From NCBI RefSeq assembly GCF_902635505.1, contig NC_045432.1:72299823-72363822 (forward strand): a stretch of 64,000 nucleotides of DNA, written 5' to 3'. The notes beneath the pieces were generated by a model. It was not told where the DNA came from, did no database searches, and saw only the letters and a list, made by a program, of their open reading frames with translations. The position numbers and the translations under genes were made by a program. This document shows positions 45,501-58,982 of the stretch, one piece after another (position 1 is the first letter of the stretch; every line of letters begins with the position of its first letter). Origin of the DNA: Sarcophilus harrisii (lineage: Eukaryota > Chordata > Mammalia > Dasyuromorphia > Dasyuridae).

Positions 45501-48500
45501 GATAAAAAGGCACCCTCTGAAGACCAAGGTGCCCTAATGTCTAGGGACACGGGGAGCGGGGAGGGAGGAACCCACCAAAGGTCTACTTGTTAGAAATGTA
45601 ATCAAGTGGAGAATTCGTTGCTCCCTCTACTGTCTAAATCCAGGCGATCCTTTTTCAGGGAGTAGGTAGGGAGATGGAGATTAAAAACAGCCTAGACAGA
45701 AAATTGGATATTTTTCTCCCTGATTGCTAGAAGTACTATGGCCTGTGGAGGTCTAGATTCCAGTCGGCTAATCTTCTCTTGAAATGGTCTACTGCAAACC
45801 TGGGATTTCATCTTTCCTACTTTCTCTTCCTTAGTGGGAAACATTCCTTATGAAGCTACAGAAGAACAATTAAAGGACATCTTTTCCGAAGTTGGACCAG
45901 TTGTCAGTTTCAGGTAACAGGCCATTCTTTCCTCACACTTTTTGAAGTTTCTTCTAGGGAAAACTCTTAGAATAGATTATTACTAGTAATTCTTGATCCT
46001 GAATTCTAAGCAGAAGTTTAATCCTCCCTGATCCCTTGATAAAATTTCAGTGAAGAAGGCTTATCCTGTCCTTTGGTTCTCCCCTTTAGGTTGGTATATG
46101 ATCGGGAAACAGGGAAACCAAAGGGTTATGGCTTCTGTGAATATCAAGACCAAGAAACTGCTCTCAGTGCTATGCGCAACCTGAATGGCCGTGAGTTCAG
46201 CGGGAGGGCGCTTCGAGTGGACAATGCTGCTAGCGAGAAGAACAAGGAGGAACTAAAGAGTGAGTTCGGTCACAAAGCGTTGTGGGCGTCTAAGTTGCAG
46301 AGGGCTTTGGGGATATAAAAGATTTCCATTTCTGAATGAGATGCTCAGTCCTGCATTATTCACCGAGATGAAGCACTGGGTTTGTCAACTGATACAATTA
46401 TAATATGACATGTTGAGGAAAGGTCAGTAATCGATGACCCAAACATTAGTTTGCCTTGAAGCTCCTTAGTTGAAAGGAGGCAAGACTTGTATTTGAACTT
46501 GGGCTCGTGATGCTAACGTGTAATATTAATGTGTCCTCTGCTCACTTTGGTGATTACTGGACATTTAGAACGTTGTGGTATTTCTGTGGTGTCCATTTTA
46601 GGAATGACCATCCTCTAGAACTCTGAACTCAGTCCTGTTAAGAGGAATTGGGAAGCCTTGTCTTCCAATATAAGCTCAAAGCTTTTTGCCGGTTTGTAAA
46701 GTTGGCTAGTTAACCTTGTCAAAATCACTCCCAGTTGGGAGGGAGCAAAGGTGTTTGTTTTCATACTGCCAACAGCAACTTCCATTTATTGTTCTTATAA
46801 ATTCCAATAACAAAGATTACTGTTACTTAGGGGTTCAATCATAACATACAAGGAAGAAAAAATTACGCTGGAAATACTAACCATGCTGATGGGTTGAGCG
46901 AATAAGCATAGGGGAAAAAAACCCAGACAGTTATGAATTGTTCATAAGTAAATTCATTTAAGTTGCTAATCCTCCTATATATTGGCAGTAAAGCCCAGCA
47001 AGAAGAGATAGCTACAGAATATATGAGAATACTTGGCAGTCTTCCTATTAAAATACACACACAAGGACTAGATGAATCTACCTACAAAGTACTCGATGGG
47101 AAAGGGAGATTTAAATAATTGGAGAAATATTAAATTCTCTTGGGTAGGCCAAGATAATCAAATGAAAATGTCAGCAGCACTTAACTCACTGGGTGCCATA
47201 CCACTCAATCTGCCAAAAGATTCCTTTGTAGGTCTAATAGAGGAACAAAAGGTTCTCAAAGAAAATGATGAATAAAAGGAGATAAGGGAGGACCTGCCAG
47301 TACCAGTTGTGTACTATGTACTTCAAAGTAGTGATTATCAAAATTAATCAAATAATGAGAAGTCAGTGGAACAGAATCAGTATGCGGTATAGCCAAGCAA
47401 ATGAACAGTGGTAGCCTACTGTTCCATAAACTCGAAGCCCTCGTAGCTGCTGGGATAATGGCTCACTATTTGGCAAAAACTGCTTAGAAAATTGGACTGC
47501 TGCTGGCAGAAATTAGAAATAGATTAACATTTCATACCACATAACAAAATAAACTCCAGATATCTCAAAGATCATGTTATATGTGAGCAGAAGGAGGAAG
47601 AAATGACATTTCAAGTCTATGAATAGGGAAAGACTGACCAGATAAGGGATAGAAAGGGTCACAGAAGGTAAAGTGGATGGTTTTGATTGTGCAAAATTAG
47701 AAAGGGTTTGCAAACAAATCCAATACAGCTAAGATTAGAAGGGAAACAAACCAAGAAGATCTTTGCAATCAATTTCTCTGGTAAAGGCTTCACTTCCCAC
47801 ATATCTGAAGAAATTTCTCATATTTACAGGAATCAGCTGTTTATCTGTAACCCTATAAAAAATGCCCCTTTTTCATTGCATCAGATTGGCAAATTTGACA
47901 AAAAGGGGAAACGGCAAAACAGACATATGGACACAACTGTTTTTGGAGTTGTGAAGTGGTCCAGCTATTCTGGAAGACAGTTTGGAAGTATGGCTCAAAA
48001 GTTACTAAACTGCATTTGTCTTGTGCCACTGCTAGGCTTGTACCCCCAAAGAGAACAAAGAATGAGGGAAAGGGAACGTGTGTGCACAGATATTTATAGT
48101 GGCTCTTTTTATAGTGAGAGAGAACTAGAAATGGGGGGGGGTGGCAGGGGCATGGCACTCATCAGTTGGAAATAGCTGAGCAAATTATATATGAATTTAT
48201 CTAAATGCTGTTGCGTCTGAAGAAAGTTTTCAGAGCAACTTAGGAAGACCTCTGAACTAAAAGTGAGCTAAGCCAGTACTTGGACATTGTAAAAAAGCAA
48301 TTTTTAAGATTTAAGAATTCTGGTCAATACAAGGACCAGCGAATCTGCTAGATCAGAGTTGTCAAACTCATGGGAGGGGGAAAGGGACCGAATTCAAATA
48401 CAATCGACAGACATTTAACTAAATACAAATATAATACGGCATAGGCAGTGTTAATTGTCATTTTCGAGTCTCTGATGTGATCTTGCTATTTGAGTTTGGT

Positions 48501-51500
48501 ATGCCAGTTCCAGAGTGCTACCCACCGTTCACATGAAACACACATAAATAATAAATATTTGACAACTGGTAGGGGGCAGGGAGAGAAAATGTGATTTTAA
48601 AAAGATAGAAAGAAAAAACTATCTCTTAACAGCAAAATCATTCCTTTTGACTTGTCGAAAACTACAAGTTATGCTTTGTAAGCTTCTGGAATTTCTGTTA
48701 ATCTTGCTTTGCTATTGGGTATGTTCGATGTTCTGCCAAGCCAATCGCTACTGTCGATACAGTATAGAATTTCAGTAATTTTAAACATTTCTTGGCATAA
48801 AAATTCAGAAGCTTTGATGATAAACATTTGTTTCCCTTAGTTTCCACTGTGTCAGATTAAGGGCAGGACAGCTATTGTCTTCATATGGCATCTAGATGTG
48901 GTTGGCCTGATGTGGCCTATGCAGGATTTATAGGACTTTAAATTTGTAACAGTTTCAAGATGCTAACATAAGAAGCAGCTCTGCATTTGGCATCATTTGG
49001 GGTTTCGTTTTGAATTTTGTCATGTTTGTCTTGATTAGGTCTTGGCACCGGTGCCCCCATCATTGAATCTCCCTATGGAGACCCCATTAGCCCTGAAGAT
49101 GCTCCAGAATCCATTAGCAGAGCAGTTGCTAGTCTACCACCTGAACAGATGTTTGAGCTGATGAAACAAATGAAGGTAAGAAGTTGAAGACAGATGGAAA
49201 TTCTCACATTGAAAGAGCAATCCCAAATGTTAATAGAAACTGCTTCCTTTGGTGTGAACGGTGTGGCCACAGATAAGAGTGGTCTTTGCTTGGTTCCATC
49301 TAGATTTAGTATCACTGGCATTCCCTTGTAGCAGAGAATTGTCAGGTACTTGTTATCTTTGTAGACCAAGAGGAACTAGTATTTCAGCTGGGGGGAGCCC
49401 ATAGAAAACCTGATCCAGTGGTTAGAAGGGAGGGGTGTAATTAAAGAGGCTCTTGAAAGCCCCCAGTTGAATGAGGTGTTGCCCGATGGTAGTACCTCCT
49501 CAAGGAGAGGACTCTCAGATTCATCAGTCAGGGCTCTTACTGTATTATTTCACTTACTGTATTCCTGGGATCTGATGAATTCTCTCTTTGCTCAGCTTTG
49601 TGTGCAGAATAGTCCCCAAGAAGCACGGAACATGCTGCTCCAAAACCCCCAACTAGCCTATGCTTTGCTGCAGGCCCAAGTCGTGATGCGAATCGTGGAT
49701 CCAGAGATTGCACTGGTAAGTCCTTCAGGTTGTCTGTGGGAGCGAGCCACTATTCCTTTGTGGTGGGAGGCCGGGCTTGGCGGATTATCCTCTCACATCT
49801 TGGCCAGTTCCAGCGCATATGTTTGTCTCTTTCCCATAGAAAATTTTGCATCGTCAAGCAAATATCCCATCTCTGATTCAAGGTAACCCGCAACCTGGCC
49901 AAGGACCCGGTGCGCCAATGAACCAGCCAGCTACTCCAGCCTCTCAACCACAGCCCTTGGTAGGGGTTCACATATAAGCACTCCTCTCTGTCTTAGAATG
50001 TTATTGTTCTCTTGCTGAGAGAAAAATGGAGAGCAAATAAAATAAATAGAAAAAATAAAATAGAGAATATTTTCTCTAGAATACAGGGGAAAAAAAAAAG
50101 CTGCCCAATTAAAAATTGTTTTCACTTTGTGGTATGTACGTCTAATGTGATGCTCTCATAGATGCTGGGAGGGGAGTAGAAATTGGGGATGATTGAATAG
50201 TGGAAATGAAGTTGGGGACTCGAAAGAGAGTGGACTCTGCTCACTTACTGCTCTTAACCTATCTTTGGCTTTGTGCAGTGGCGAGTCTTTCGAATGAGAT
50301 GGTTTTTATTTAAAGTACTTAGCGCAGTCCGGGGCACAAAAGTGTTTGATAAATGCTCATTCCCTTCCCCTGTATGTAAAGAACTGTGGATATGCGACTC
50401 AGTATGAGAAGTGACCTTTGAAAACAACTCCACCAAATTCACCCCAAAGTCTCCCAGTTGCCTTCTTAAAAGCATCACTGCTTTGGTACTTCTCTAAAGA
50501 GAATCTCAAGACACCTGCCTTTCTTTTCCTTTAGTTACCTAGGAGCTCCCCAACTGGGATTGAGTGGAACAATTGGATTGATTGGGATGTCAAAAGAACA
50601 GATGGATCCCAATATCCAGGGGCTACTCAATCCCAGCTGTACTGAGTTTTGGAATATCCTACTCTGTTATGCAAACACTCCTGTACACCCTTCCCTGAGA
50701 AGCCCAAAGGATTGCATCTATGCCTTTTTCTGCTTTTGTGCCCTGTGGGTGGGCATTACCATCTGGACAGGGATGGGGGGGGGGAGGTGGTTAGAGTGAC
50801 TAGTTTGAAGGGAATTTAGGGTTATCATCAACTAGTGTATTTATTAAATCCCCACAGGGACATGGGACAGGCTCTGATTTCTTCTCTTGTTCAGGGTGGG
50901 ATGCATGTGAATGGAGCTCCTTCTCTGATGCAACCACCTCTGCCAGGTGGCGTACCCGCACCAGGAGCAATGCCTACTGCAGGACCTGGCCCTGGCCCTT
51001 TGGCTCCTGGAGGTGAGCTGTGCTTCAGATTCTCGCCATTTGAGGATCTTTAAACACAGTCCCATGGCAATGTATTCATTCCAGAGGAGCACCAAGGCTC
51101 TTGCCATTAATGTGATGCGATGAGAGAAGCCCAAAAAGTGCTATCGAAATGTGCTCTCTTGGAACATTTTGTTGAGTTGCTTTTAGTCAAGTCTGCTTCT
51201 CTGTGGCCGTATTTGGAATAACCAAAGTAGACGATGCTTCGTATCTTTCTTTCTGAAAAAGATGGGATGAAGTAGTCTGAGTGAATGCTTTGAACACGAT
51301 AGGGAAAGGAGGAAGGTCTCAAGCATATAATTAGTCCCAGTCTCTGGTCTCTTTTGCCTGTGGTTTGATGGAGTGCTTTGGGGCCTTGAAACATTAAAGA
51401 TGAAGAGAAATGAAGGCCACTGGGCTGTAATTTGCCTCGCATGATGTGTTCAAGGCTTGACGAGGCCTCGGCCCACGGTTCACCTTTTGGCTGCAGTTTG

Positions 51501-52151
51501 AGAAAGCCTGAGGCCCGTTTGTCTAACCATGAAGCCCTAGGCACATGGGTAGAAGCCCCTTGTGGAACAGGTGGCATCTCTCAGCTGAGGCCTTTCCTGA
51601 GTCTCAGAAGGCGCTTGTTCTTTGTACAGAGACTAGCTGGAGGTCTACTAAACAATAACTGCCTTTGTTACTCAATCCCTAGCCAAGTGTGTGGTTTTTT
51701 ATGTTTGTTTGTTTGTTTGTTTTTTTGTTTGTTTTGTTTTTTGTTTGTTTTTTTGTTTTTGTTTTTTTTGAGGGGAATGGAGCAGGGAATGAACTTGCCT
51801 TTGAGGGATTATAATTCTGTCTAGGAGGAAAACGATCCGTAAGCTTCTTCTTTGTCCTAAATTGATTCTCTTGGCTTTTGTCTTCCAGGCGGGATGCAGT
51901 CCAAGGTTGGGATGCCAGGCGGTGGGCCAGTATCCCTAGACCGGGGCCAAGGTAGGCTGTGTTGTCTTACTAACACAGATTACTCACACAGTGCTTGAAT
52001 CTTCCAGACTCTTCATTTAGTAAGGTAAAAAGCCCACTTGCACAAGCATCAGTCATGAAACCGAGCCACCCTCAGCCTAAGACGAATCGGACAGCACTTT
52101 TTTGCTGATGGGTTAATAGTCGTGCTAGTATGTGCGCGCGCGCGCTCTCTC

Positions 52152-52188
<37 letters not shown>

Positions 52189-54353
52189 TCCTGTATTGCT
52201 AGTGCTGGCTGTTCAGCGGGCAAAGGGAGCGATGGGCACATGAAGGAGCCAGGGTGCATAAAATGACAATAGCTTAAAAAGCCTGCTCAGAGCTGTTGGG
52301 CAGAGTACAGGCCAGTGAAGCCCATGCGTCTTGGGTCTGGCGTACCAGCATGGCCGCCACAGCAGCGGCCAACACTTGGTTGTCGTCATCGGCGTGCGCA
52401 GACTCCTGGTCACAATAGCAGCAGCAGCCCCAGACTTTCTGCCTTCTGTCTCCATGTGGCCAGATCCTTTTAAAAGCAAAGAAAATGTGGTTCATTTGCA
52501 TTTGAGAACCAGGAAGACCAGTGATGGGGAGCTTCAAGTGCTCTTTTCCTCAAATAGCTCTCAGATGCCTCTAGCCTTTCTTGAGGGACGAAACCTCCCC
52601 TCAAGGGGCGCAGACAAAAGTGGCCAGCAAGGAAGATCTGCGAGGCCTTAAGACACAATATTCTACCCTCCTTCTCATTTCAAGCTGGTGTACTGGGGAA
52701 GGTTCCTGAAATGACAGGACCAATAATCCACTCCACAGATGACTGACAGCAATCCGGTTCAAGACCATTGTCTCGCTCTTTCCCTCAGGGTCTGTGTGCT
52801 TTGAGCGTAGGTGGATAGGGGTGCGGTGTGCCACCTATCTGGCCACAGAAGAGATAGGTGAGGGGTTTTCCCTCCTTTCACCCATAGGTAGTGCCACTTT
52901 TGTGTTTGAAAATTGCTCTATAGGAAAAGTGGAGAAACGGGGTTCTGAAGCGGATGCTCTTGGGGCTCCTTGGTAGCAGCTCTTCTTGCATGCCTCTAAA
53001 GGGCACAGGAGTCCGGGCTCCCTCTTGCCTTTGCAGCTATCGTCTCTCCCAGCAGTCTTGCTTCTCCTGCATGCGTGTATGCTGTGGCCACGGGGGACAG
53101 GGAGCCGGCCCGAGAGCGCGGCATCTCTCTGCCTTCTACCACCCGTGATTGTGGTGCCATCGCACCTGTGCTGTTGCTATTTGTGTGCATGGGAGCGCAG
53201 CCCTTCCTGGGGCTCGGCTCATCGTTCCTGAAAAGCGATTTCCTTGGAAGAGCCTTGGTCTTCCGAGACCCCACCTGACACTTGCTTCGCTGTTGGCCGC
53301 TTTTATGTTTTAGCTCTGATTTTGCCTGTGCCACCCCACGTGCTTCGACCCTTTTCTCAGTTAACCCACCCTTCACGCTTGGACTTCTTTTTTTTTTTTT
53401 TTTTAAACCTGCTATGTTTTATTTGTGAGCATGTGACCATACTATTGGATGAAGACTATCCATTTTCTAGCTCAAACAACACAGAAGTCTTTTTAGGAAG
53501 AAAATAAAATTGTAAGAGAAATAACGATCCAAGGAAGCTAGGATTGCTTCCGTAGTCAAATTTGCAAAACAGGCTTGACATTTCTTTTTGGTACTCTGGT
53601 CACACACACGGCTTCTGGGAATCCACCTTCCCATAGTTAAAGTGTGGTTCAGGTACAAAAAGAAACTGAACGGCCTGACACGGGAATGATTTTGAGCTTT
53701 GGTGAGCATGTTTACAAATCCGCAGGTGTGGGTATGTGTGTGTGTGCGCGCGTGTGTGTGTGCGTGCGGGCGTGTGGGGGATGTGCAAGCCATTCATGTC
53801 TTTGCTCTTTTTCCTTCTCTTTAACTTGCTGCTCACCCAGGGACCCTACAGCACTCGCCCGTGGGACCCGCCGGGCCTGCACCCATTGAGCGAGTTCAAG
53901 GTACCCACGGTAACTGCAGGTTTCTTCTGCTTGTGTTCAGGGTGGGGCATGAGAGGAGGAGAGCTGTGTGGAAGTGAGCGTCAAGTTGAGAACCCCAAAG
54001 GGTGATACTTTGGCTTTGCTTTTCCCTGGGAGGGAGCCACAAGCCTGAGATAGGCCTTTGTTTTGGAGGCTTGGTTGTCAGGAGGCTCGGATGGAATGAC
54101 AGTAGTCTGTAGGATGGCAAGTGGTCTTTCCCCGGCTAAGAGGTCCTCGTAGGCACAGCCACGTTCACATGTGCCGAGACAGGAGCTGCTTTTTGTTACT
54201 GTGGTTGTTGGGCCGAGGTACGAGTTCTCCTCATGACGACAGAGGGCACAGTTGGCAATTCTGCACGAGCCGCCGCTGTGGCCCCGGGCTCTGCTCGTTC
54301 CCTATTTTCTCCTATGGAATTTATTTCAGGAATTTCTTTTTCTTTTTCTTTTT

Positions 54354-54394
<41 letters not shown>

Positions 54395-57300
54395 GGATGA
54401 GTTTTCCCGAACCCTAAGGTGTGGTAGTTGTGTTGACTGTGGTACACTGAGTTATTACTCTGAGTGTCCTTGGTTTTTCACTTCAGTAATTCCCCCTTTG
54501 TTTCCCTGGCAGTGCCAATGCCAGACCCCAGAGCCCCTATGCAGCGTGGACCTATGCCTGCTGGCGGCCCACCTCCCCGAGGTCTTTTAGGAGATGCTCC
54601 AAATGACCCACGTGGAGGGACTTTGCTCTCAGTCACTGGAGAAGTAGAACCCAGGTAAGCAAGTACAAAGCGAGAAGGGCGAGCTTTAACTAACTCGCGC
54701 CCCCTCGCTTGGAGCCAAAGATTTGCCATATCAGTTGTGTCCCTCACACCCCCACGCTCCCCCCCAAAAAAAGAAATTTTTCTAAAAAGAAAAGAAGGAA
54801 AAAAAGAAAAAAGTGAACTATTCTTAGATGCTCTCCAGGACTGAGCGCACCATGGGACAGAACTGCAGATTGCAGACAGGTACATCAACCTGGGCTGACT
54901 GGCTATTGTTTCCTTGGCAATCTTTCATCATTATTAAGTGCCTGACAGTGAAAGGTCAAAACATCCAAACGGGGAGATGGTCAGTGTCGGGTGGTCTCTA
55001 TGGCATATATGTGTGTATGGGTAATGCAAGGTCACGGCGTGGTATGGCCTAGACCCCCACCAGAGAAACGTGCTGCTGTTCAAAGAACACAAGTAGGACG
55101 ACATTACTCGGATGGCCATGTGTGATTGGTTTCCTGCCGTAATTCTGGCAGCGCGTGAGTTGGATGATTTAGCTGTCTGATAACCATCATCTTACTCCTG
55201 CCAATGTGTAGACTTAAGCTCTGGTGTCAGGTTTATGTCTAATCTCTGTTTTTTTGATCCTTTCCTAGCTGACTCCTTCCTTTTGCCTTTCCCTTTCTCC
55301 ATGTACAGAGGATATCTGGGTCCACCTCATCAGGGTCCTCCCATGCATCACGTCCCTGGCCATGACAGTCGTGGCCCTCCCCATGAGATGAGGGGAGGAC
55401 CGCTGGGAGAGCCACGGCCTTTAATGGGAGAACCCAGAGGACCCATGCTGGATCAGAGGGGCCCACCTATGGATGGCAGAGGTAAGGATAAGCTCATCAC
55501 ATTAGTTGGCCACGGTAGTTTTCACTCGAGTCAGATTTTGTTTTTAAAAGAAAATAGAGGTGAGGAAAGCCTCACATAGTAGGAAAGAAATGAGTCGAGT
55601 ATAAAGCAATTTTGACTCCAGAGGACTAACAGTAAAACACCTTCCTCCTCCCAGAGCAGAGACGGATGCTTGGCGTGGAGCACAGGGAGGCAGGCTTTCG
55701 TAGTCAGGTGTGGCCAGGGTGTCAGGTTGTTTTGCGGTAGAGAATGGGGTGTTGGCAAGTGACAGATGGACAAAACGAGAAGGATGAGCTTTACCTACCT
55801 GTTACCTCCTCTCTTGGAGCCAAAGATTTTCTTCTGTATCAGTTGCAACATCCACCTCCCACTCCCACCCCCCCACCCCCCCAAAAAGAAAAAAAGGAAA
55901 CACACAAAGTTTTCTTTCTCAATCAGACAGTAAAAAGAAACAGAGGTGAAGGGATAGAGTGTTATTAGCCAGGAGTGTGCAACATACACAATGGAGGGAC
56001 GGTTTTGAGCCAAGTCGTTAGAATTGCATTCGTTGCCTGGATGTTTACCTTGTTCAAGCAGTAAGCCCACAACAAGCAACTGTTGGTTTTTGAATTTAGA
56101 GCTGTAGCCTTCTTAACTCTTACCACAGGTGGACGAGATCCCCGAGGGATAGATGCCAGGGCCATGGAGGCCAGGGCCATGGAGGCCAGAGGCATGGACG
56201 CAAGAGCGATGGAAGCCAGGGGGATGGAGGCCCGGGGCTTAGAATCAAGGGCCATGGAGCCTAGGGGCATGGACACAAGAACGATGGAAACTCGAGGACC
56301 TGGCCCCAGAGGCCCAATGCCGGGGGGACTCCAGGGACCTGGGCCAATCAATATGGGAGCGGGTGGCCCTCAGGGCCCTAGGCAGGTATGCATAGCCCCT
56401 CTTTTAGTAGTTTTGGATTCTTCTCCTCCGGTTCTAAATGACCACTTCCTTGTTGTTTTTGCTCGAGTTCTTAGAGACAGGAGTCATGGTATGCAAGATT
56501 CTACTTAAAGTTTGTTTTGTTTTGCCTTGGTCTCTTTTTTGGCCGGTGCTACTGTATCCTAGAGACTAAGGTTCTCTTACTGCAGCTGATACCTTCGAAG
56601 AAGCTGTCTGATGTGTCTAACGTGTCAATCTCTAGCCCAAGTAAACAGGGTGTCACGGGAGTGGTTTGTTAATACACCCCTATTAAAACCTCCTGATCTC
56701 ATCTCCCTACCTCCTGGCTTTTCTTCCTAGTGCTCCTAGAAACTAAATGGCTTTTTTCACTTTGCATTATTTCAGAAGAGTCTTGTTGGACCATCTTGGT
56801 CACTTTACAATGTTTCGTTTATAGCACATCTGCCAAAGGGTATTTAACCACTCCTCCTCTTCAAGAATCACCCCCTTGATTTCTTTCTCCACATGTACAG
56901 GGTTCTGGACTCTCACCCTAGGCAAGGTCATCTACCTTCCTTGGGTTCCAGGCAATTCTTTTAAGACTGAGTTACATGTATGGGACTGGCTGCCCTCTAG
57001 GGGAGGGAGGGAGGGAAGGAGGGGAAAAGTTGAAACAGAAGTTTTTGCAAGAGTAAATGTTGAAATATTACCCATGCATGTTTTGTACATAAAAAGCTAT
57101 AATAATAAAAAAAAATGTAATTCAAAAAAAAGACTGAGTCACAGGGATTTCTCTTTTCCCATCTTTGTTTATTTTGCCTTTCCCTTTCTGGGGAAGGTGT
57201 ATGTCTCCCTTTCTCCCCCATGGGGGGGGATCAGGGAGCTGTCTCTTGTCCCTTCCCTCCCCACCCATCCCCTCTCATCGTTGTGCTCTTTGGTAAAAAA

Positions 57301-58947
57301 GGTATCTCTTTCTGACTTCACAACTCTCAACTCTAGGGGGAGCCCAAGCCCTGTAGCTTTTTTCCCCCTTTATTTAAAGCTTCCTTGGCAGTTTTTACAG
57401 CTTAGCCTACAGCACACACGCTAGCTGGCCGGCCGGCTGGCCCGCCTCACTTCTAGCTTCCCATTTCCTAAAGAATAGGCTCTGACTGACTGGCATCTGG
57501 CCTACCTTCTATGGCAGGTGTTACTACTTTTCCTACAGAACACTCCCGGAGTACAGCAGCATCTGCAGAAGAGGACGCTTGGGTTACTTTGTCGCCTCTG
57601 CTTACTCCCTCAGTTCCTTTTGCCGCTGTGCTCGCCAGAGCTAGCATTTCTAGTATGACATTGAATTTAGTCAGGGACGGCAGACATCCTAGCTTCACCC
57701 CTGGATCTTATTCAGAATTGGCCTGTGTATCTCCATTACAGAGAGGGTTTGCTCTGGGGCTGACTTACAGAAACCCTTTGAGGAGGCCTGTACTTTCAGT
57801 GGGTTCTGTGTTTGGTCAAAAAGCCTTTCTGCATCTATTGAGATAAATCACACATTTTTGTTATTGATATGGTCAGTTATGCTTATGGTTCTCTTAATAT
57901 TGAACCAGCCCTGCATTTCTACTATAAATTGAACCTGATCAACATGTGTGCTCTTGTTCTTTTTCTTGCAATTGGAGTTAAGTGACTTGATCAGGGTCAC
58001 ACAGCCAGCAATGCATATGATTTTTGTGATTTATTACTATAATCTTGCTGGTATTTTCTTGAAAATTTTTGCATCGAAATTCATTAGGGAAATTGGCCGA
58101 GAGTTTCCCTGGTTTAGGTATCAAAACTATAATTATATCACAAAGGGAATTTGGTAGGAATCTTTTTTTTTTTTTTTTTTTTTTCTTCCTGTTTCTATAA
58201 TGTTGGAAGGAATTGCTTTTTTAAATGTTTGGAAATTCATCTGGTGGGGAAGGGATTGTTCCTTAAGGAGATTCATGTTTGTTCAGTTTCTTTTTTTTTT
58301 TTTTTTTTTTTTAATGGGCTTATTTAGGGTTTCTCTTTCTTCTTTTGTTACTCCGGGCAGTTTTGTGGCTTCTCATTTCCTCCAAAACATTCCCTGTCTC
58401 TCTGTCAGTCATCAGTTCTAGCTTCCATAGCAGAGGCTAATTACTTTTTCTCCAGAATACACCTACTCCCATAATCAGACAGGTATATTTTCCTCATCTT
58501 TTCTCTAGGGCCAGTCCTAGTCATAATTATGCACCTTTCTTCATTGTTCTTTCTTTGTAGTTTGTTGTAGCCATTTTACATGCTCCTTTCCTGGTTTGAC
58601 TTCCTTGCCTCTGCCACAGAGTTTCTCTCAATTCCTCATCTTTGTAATTTCTTACAAAGCTATTATAGTATTTTCATTTACCAGTTTGTTGAACATTTCC
58701 CTATTTGATAGATTATCATTTTGTCTACAGTTATAATTACAACACACACTCCAGACCCTGTTGCTCTGACTCTTGTGGTGTGGATTTCTTTCTTTCTTCC
58801 TTTTGACTTTGAGATTAGGGCAATTCCTTAGGGTACATGACTAGGCCTTTGGAGGGTTCCCAGTTTCATGTTGTTCTCCCAGATGGTTGAACTACTTCAC
58901 AGCTACACAACAGCATATTCTTCTTCTTGATCTGGCTTTTTTTTTTT

Positions 58948-58982
<35 letters not shown>

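Noticed and set aside
43542-45527. Frames of 180-238 codons on the - strand across the CSTF2 promoter and intron 1
   Set aside because: CpG-island composition; one passes antisense through CSTF2 intron 1 and its Gly-Thr-Thr-Arg repeats come from an 18-bp DNA repeat. Part might be TRMT12 5' UTR.
50560-50799. 79-codon frame in CSTF2 intron 6
   Set aside because: Intronic, no splice sites in phase with neighbours, and not part of any known CSTF2 form.
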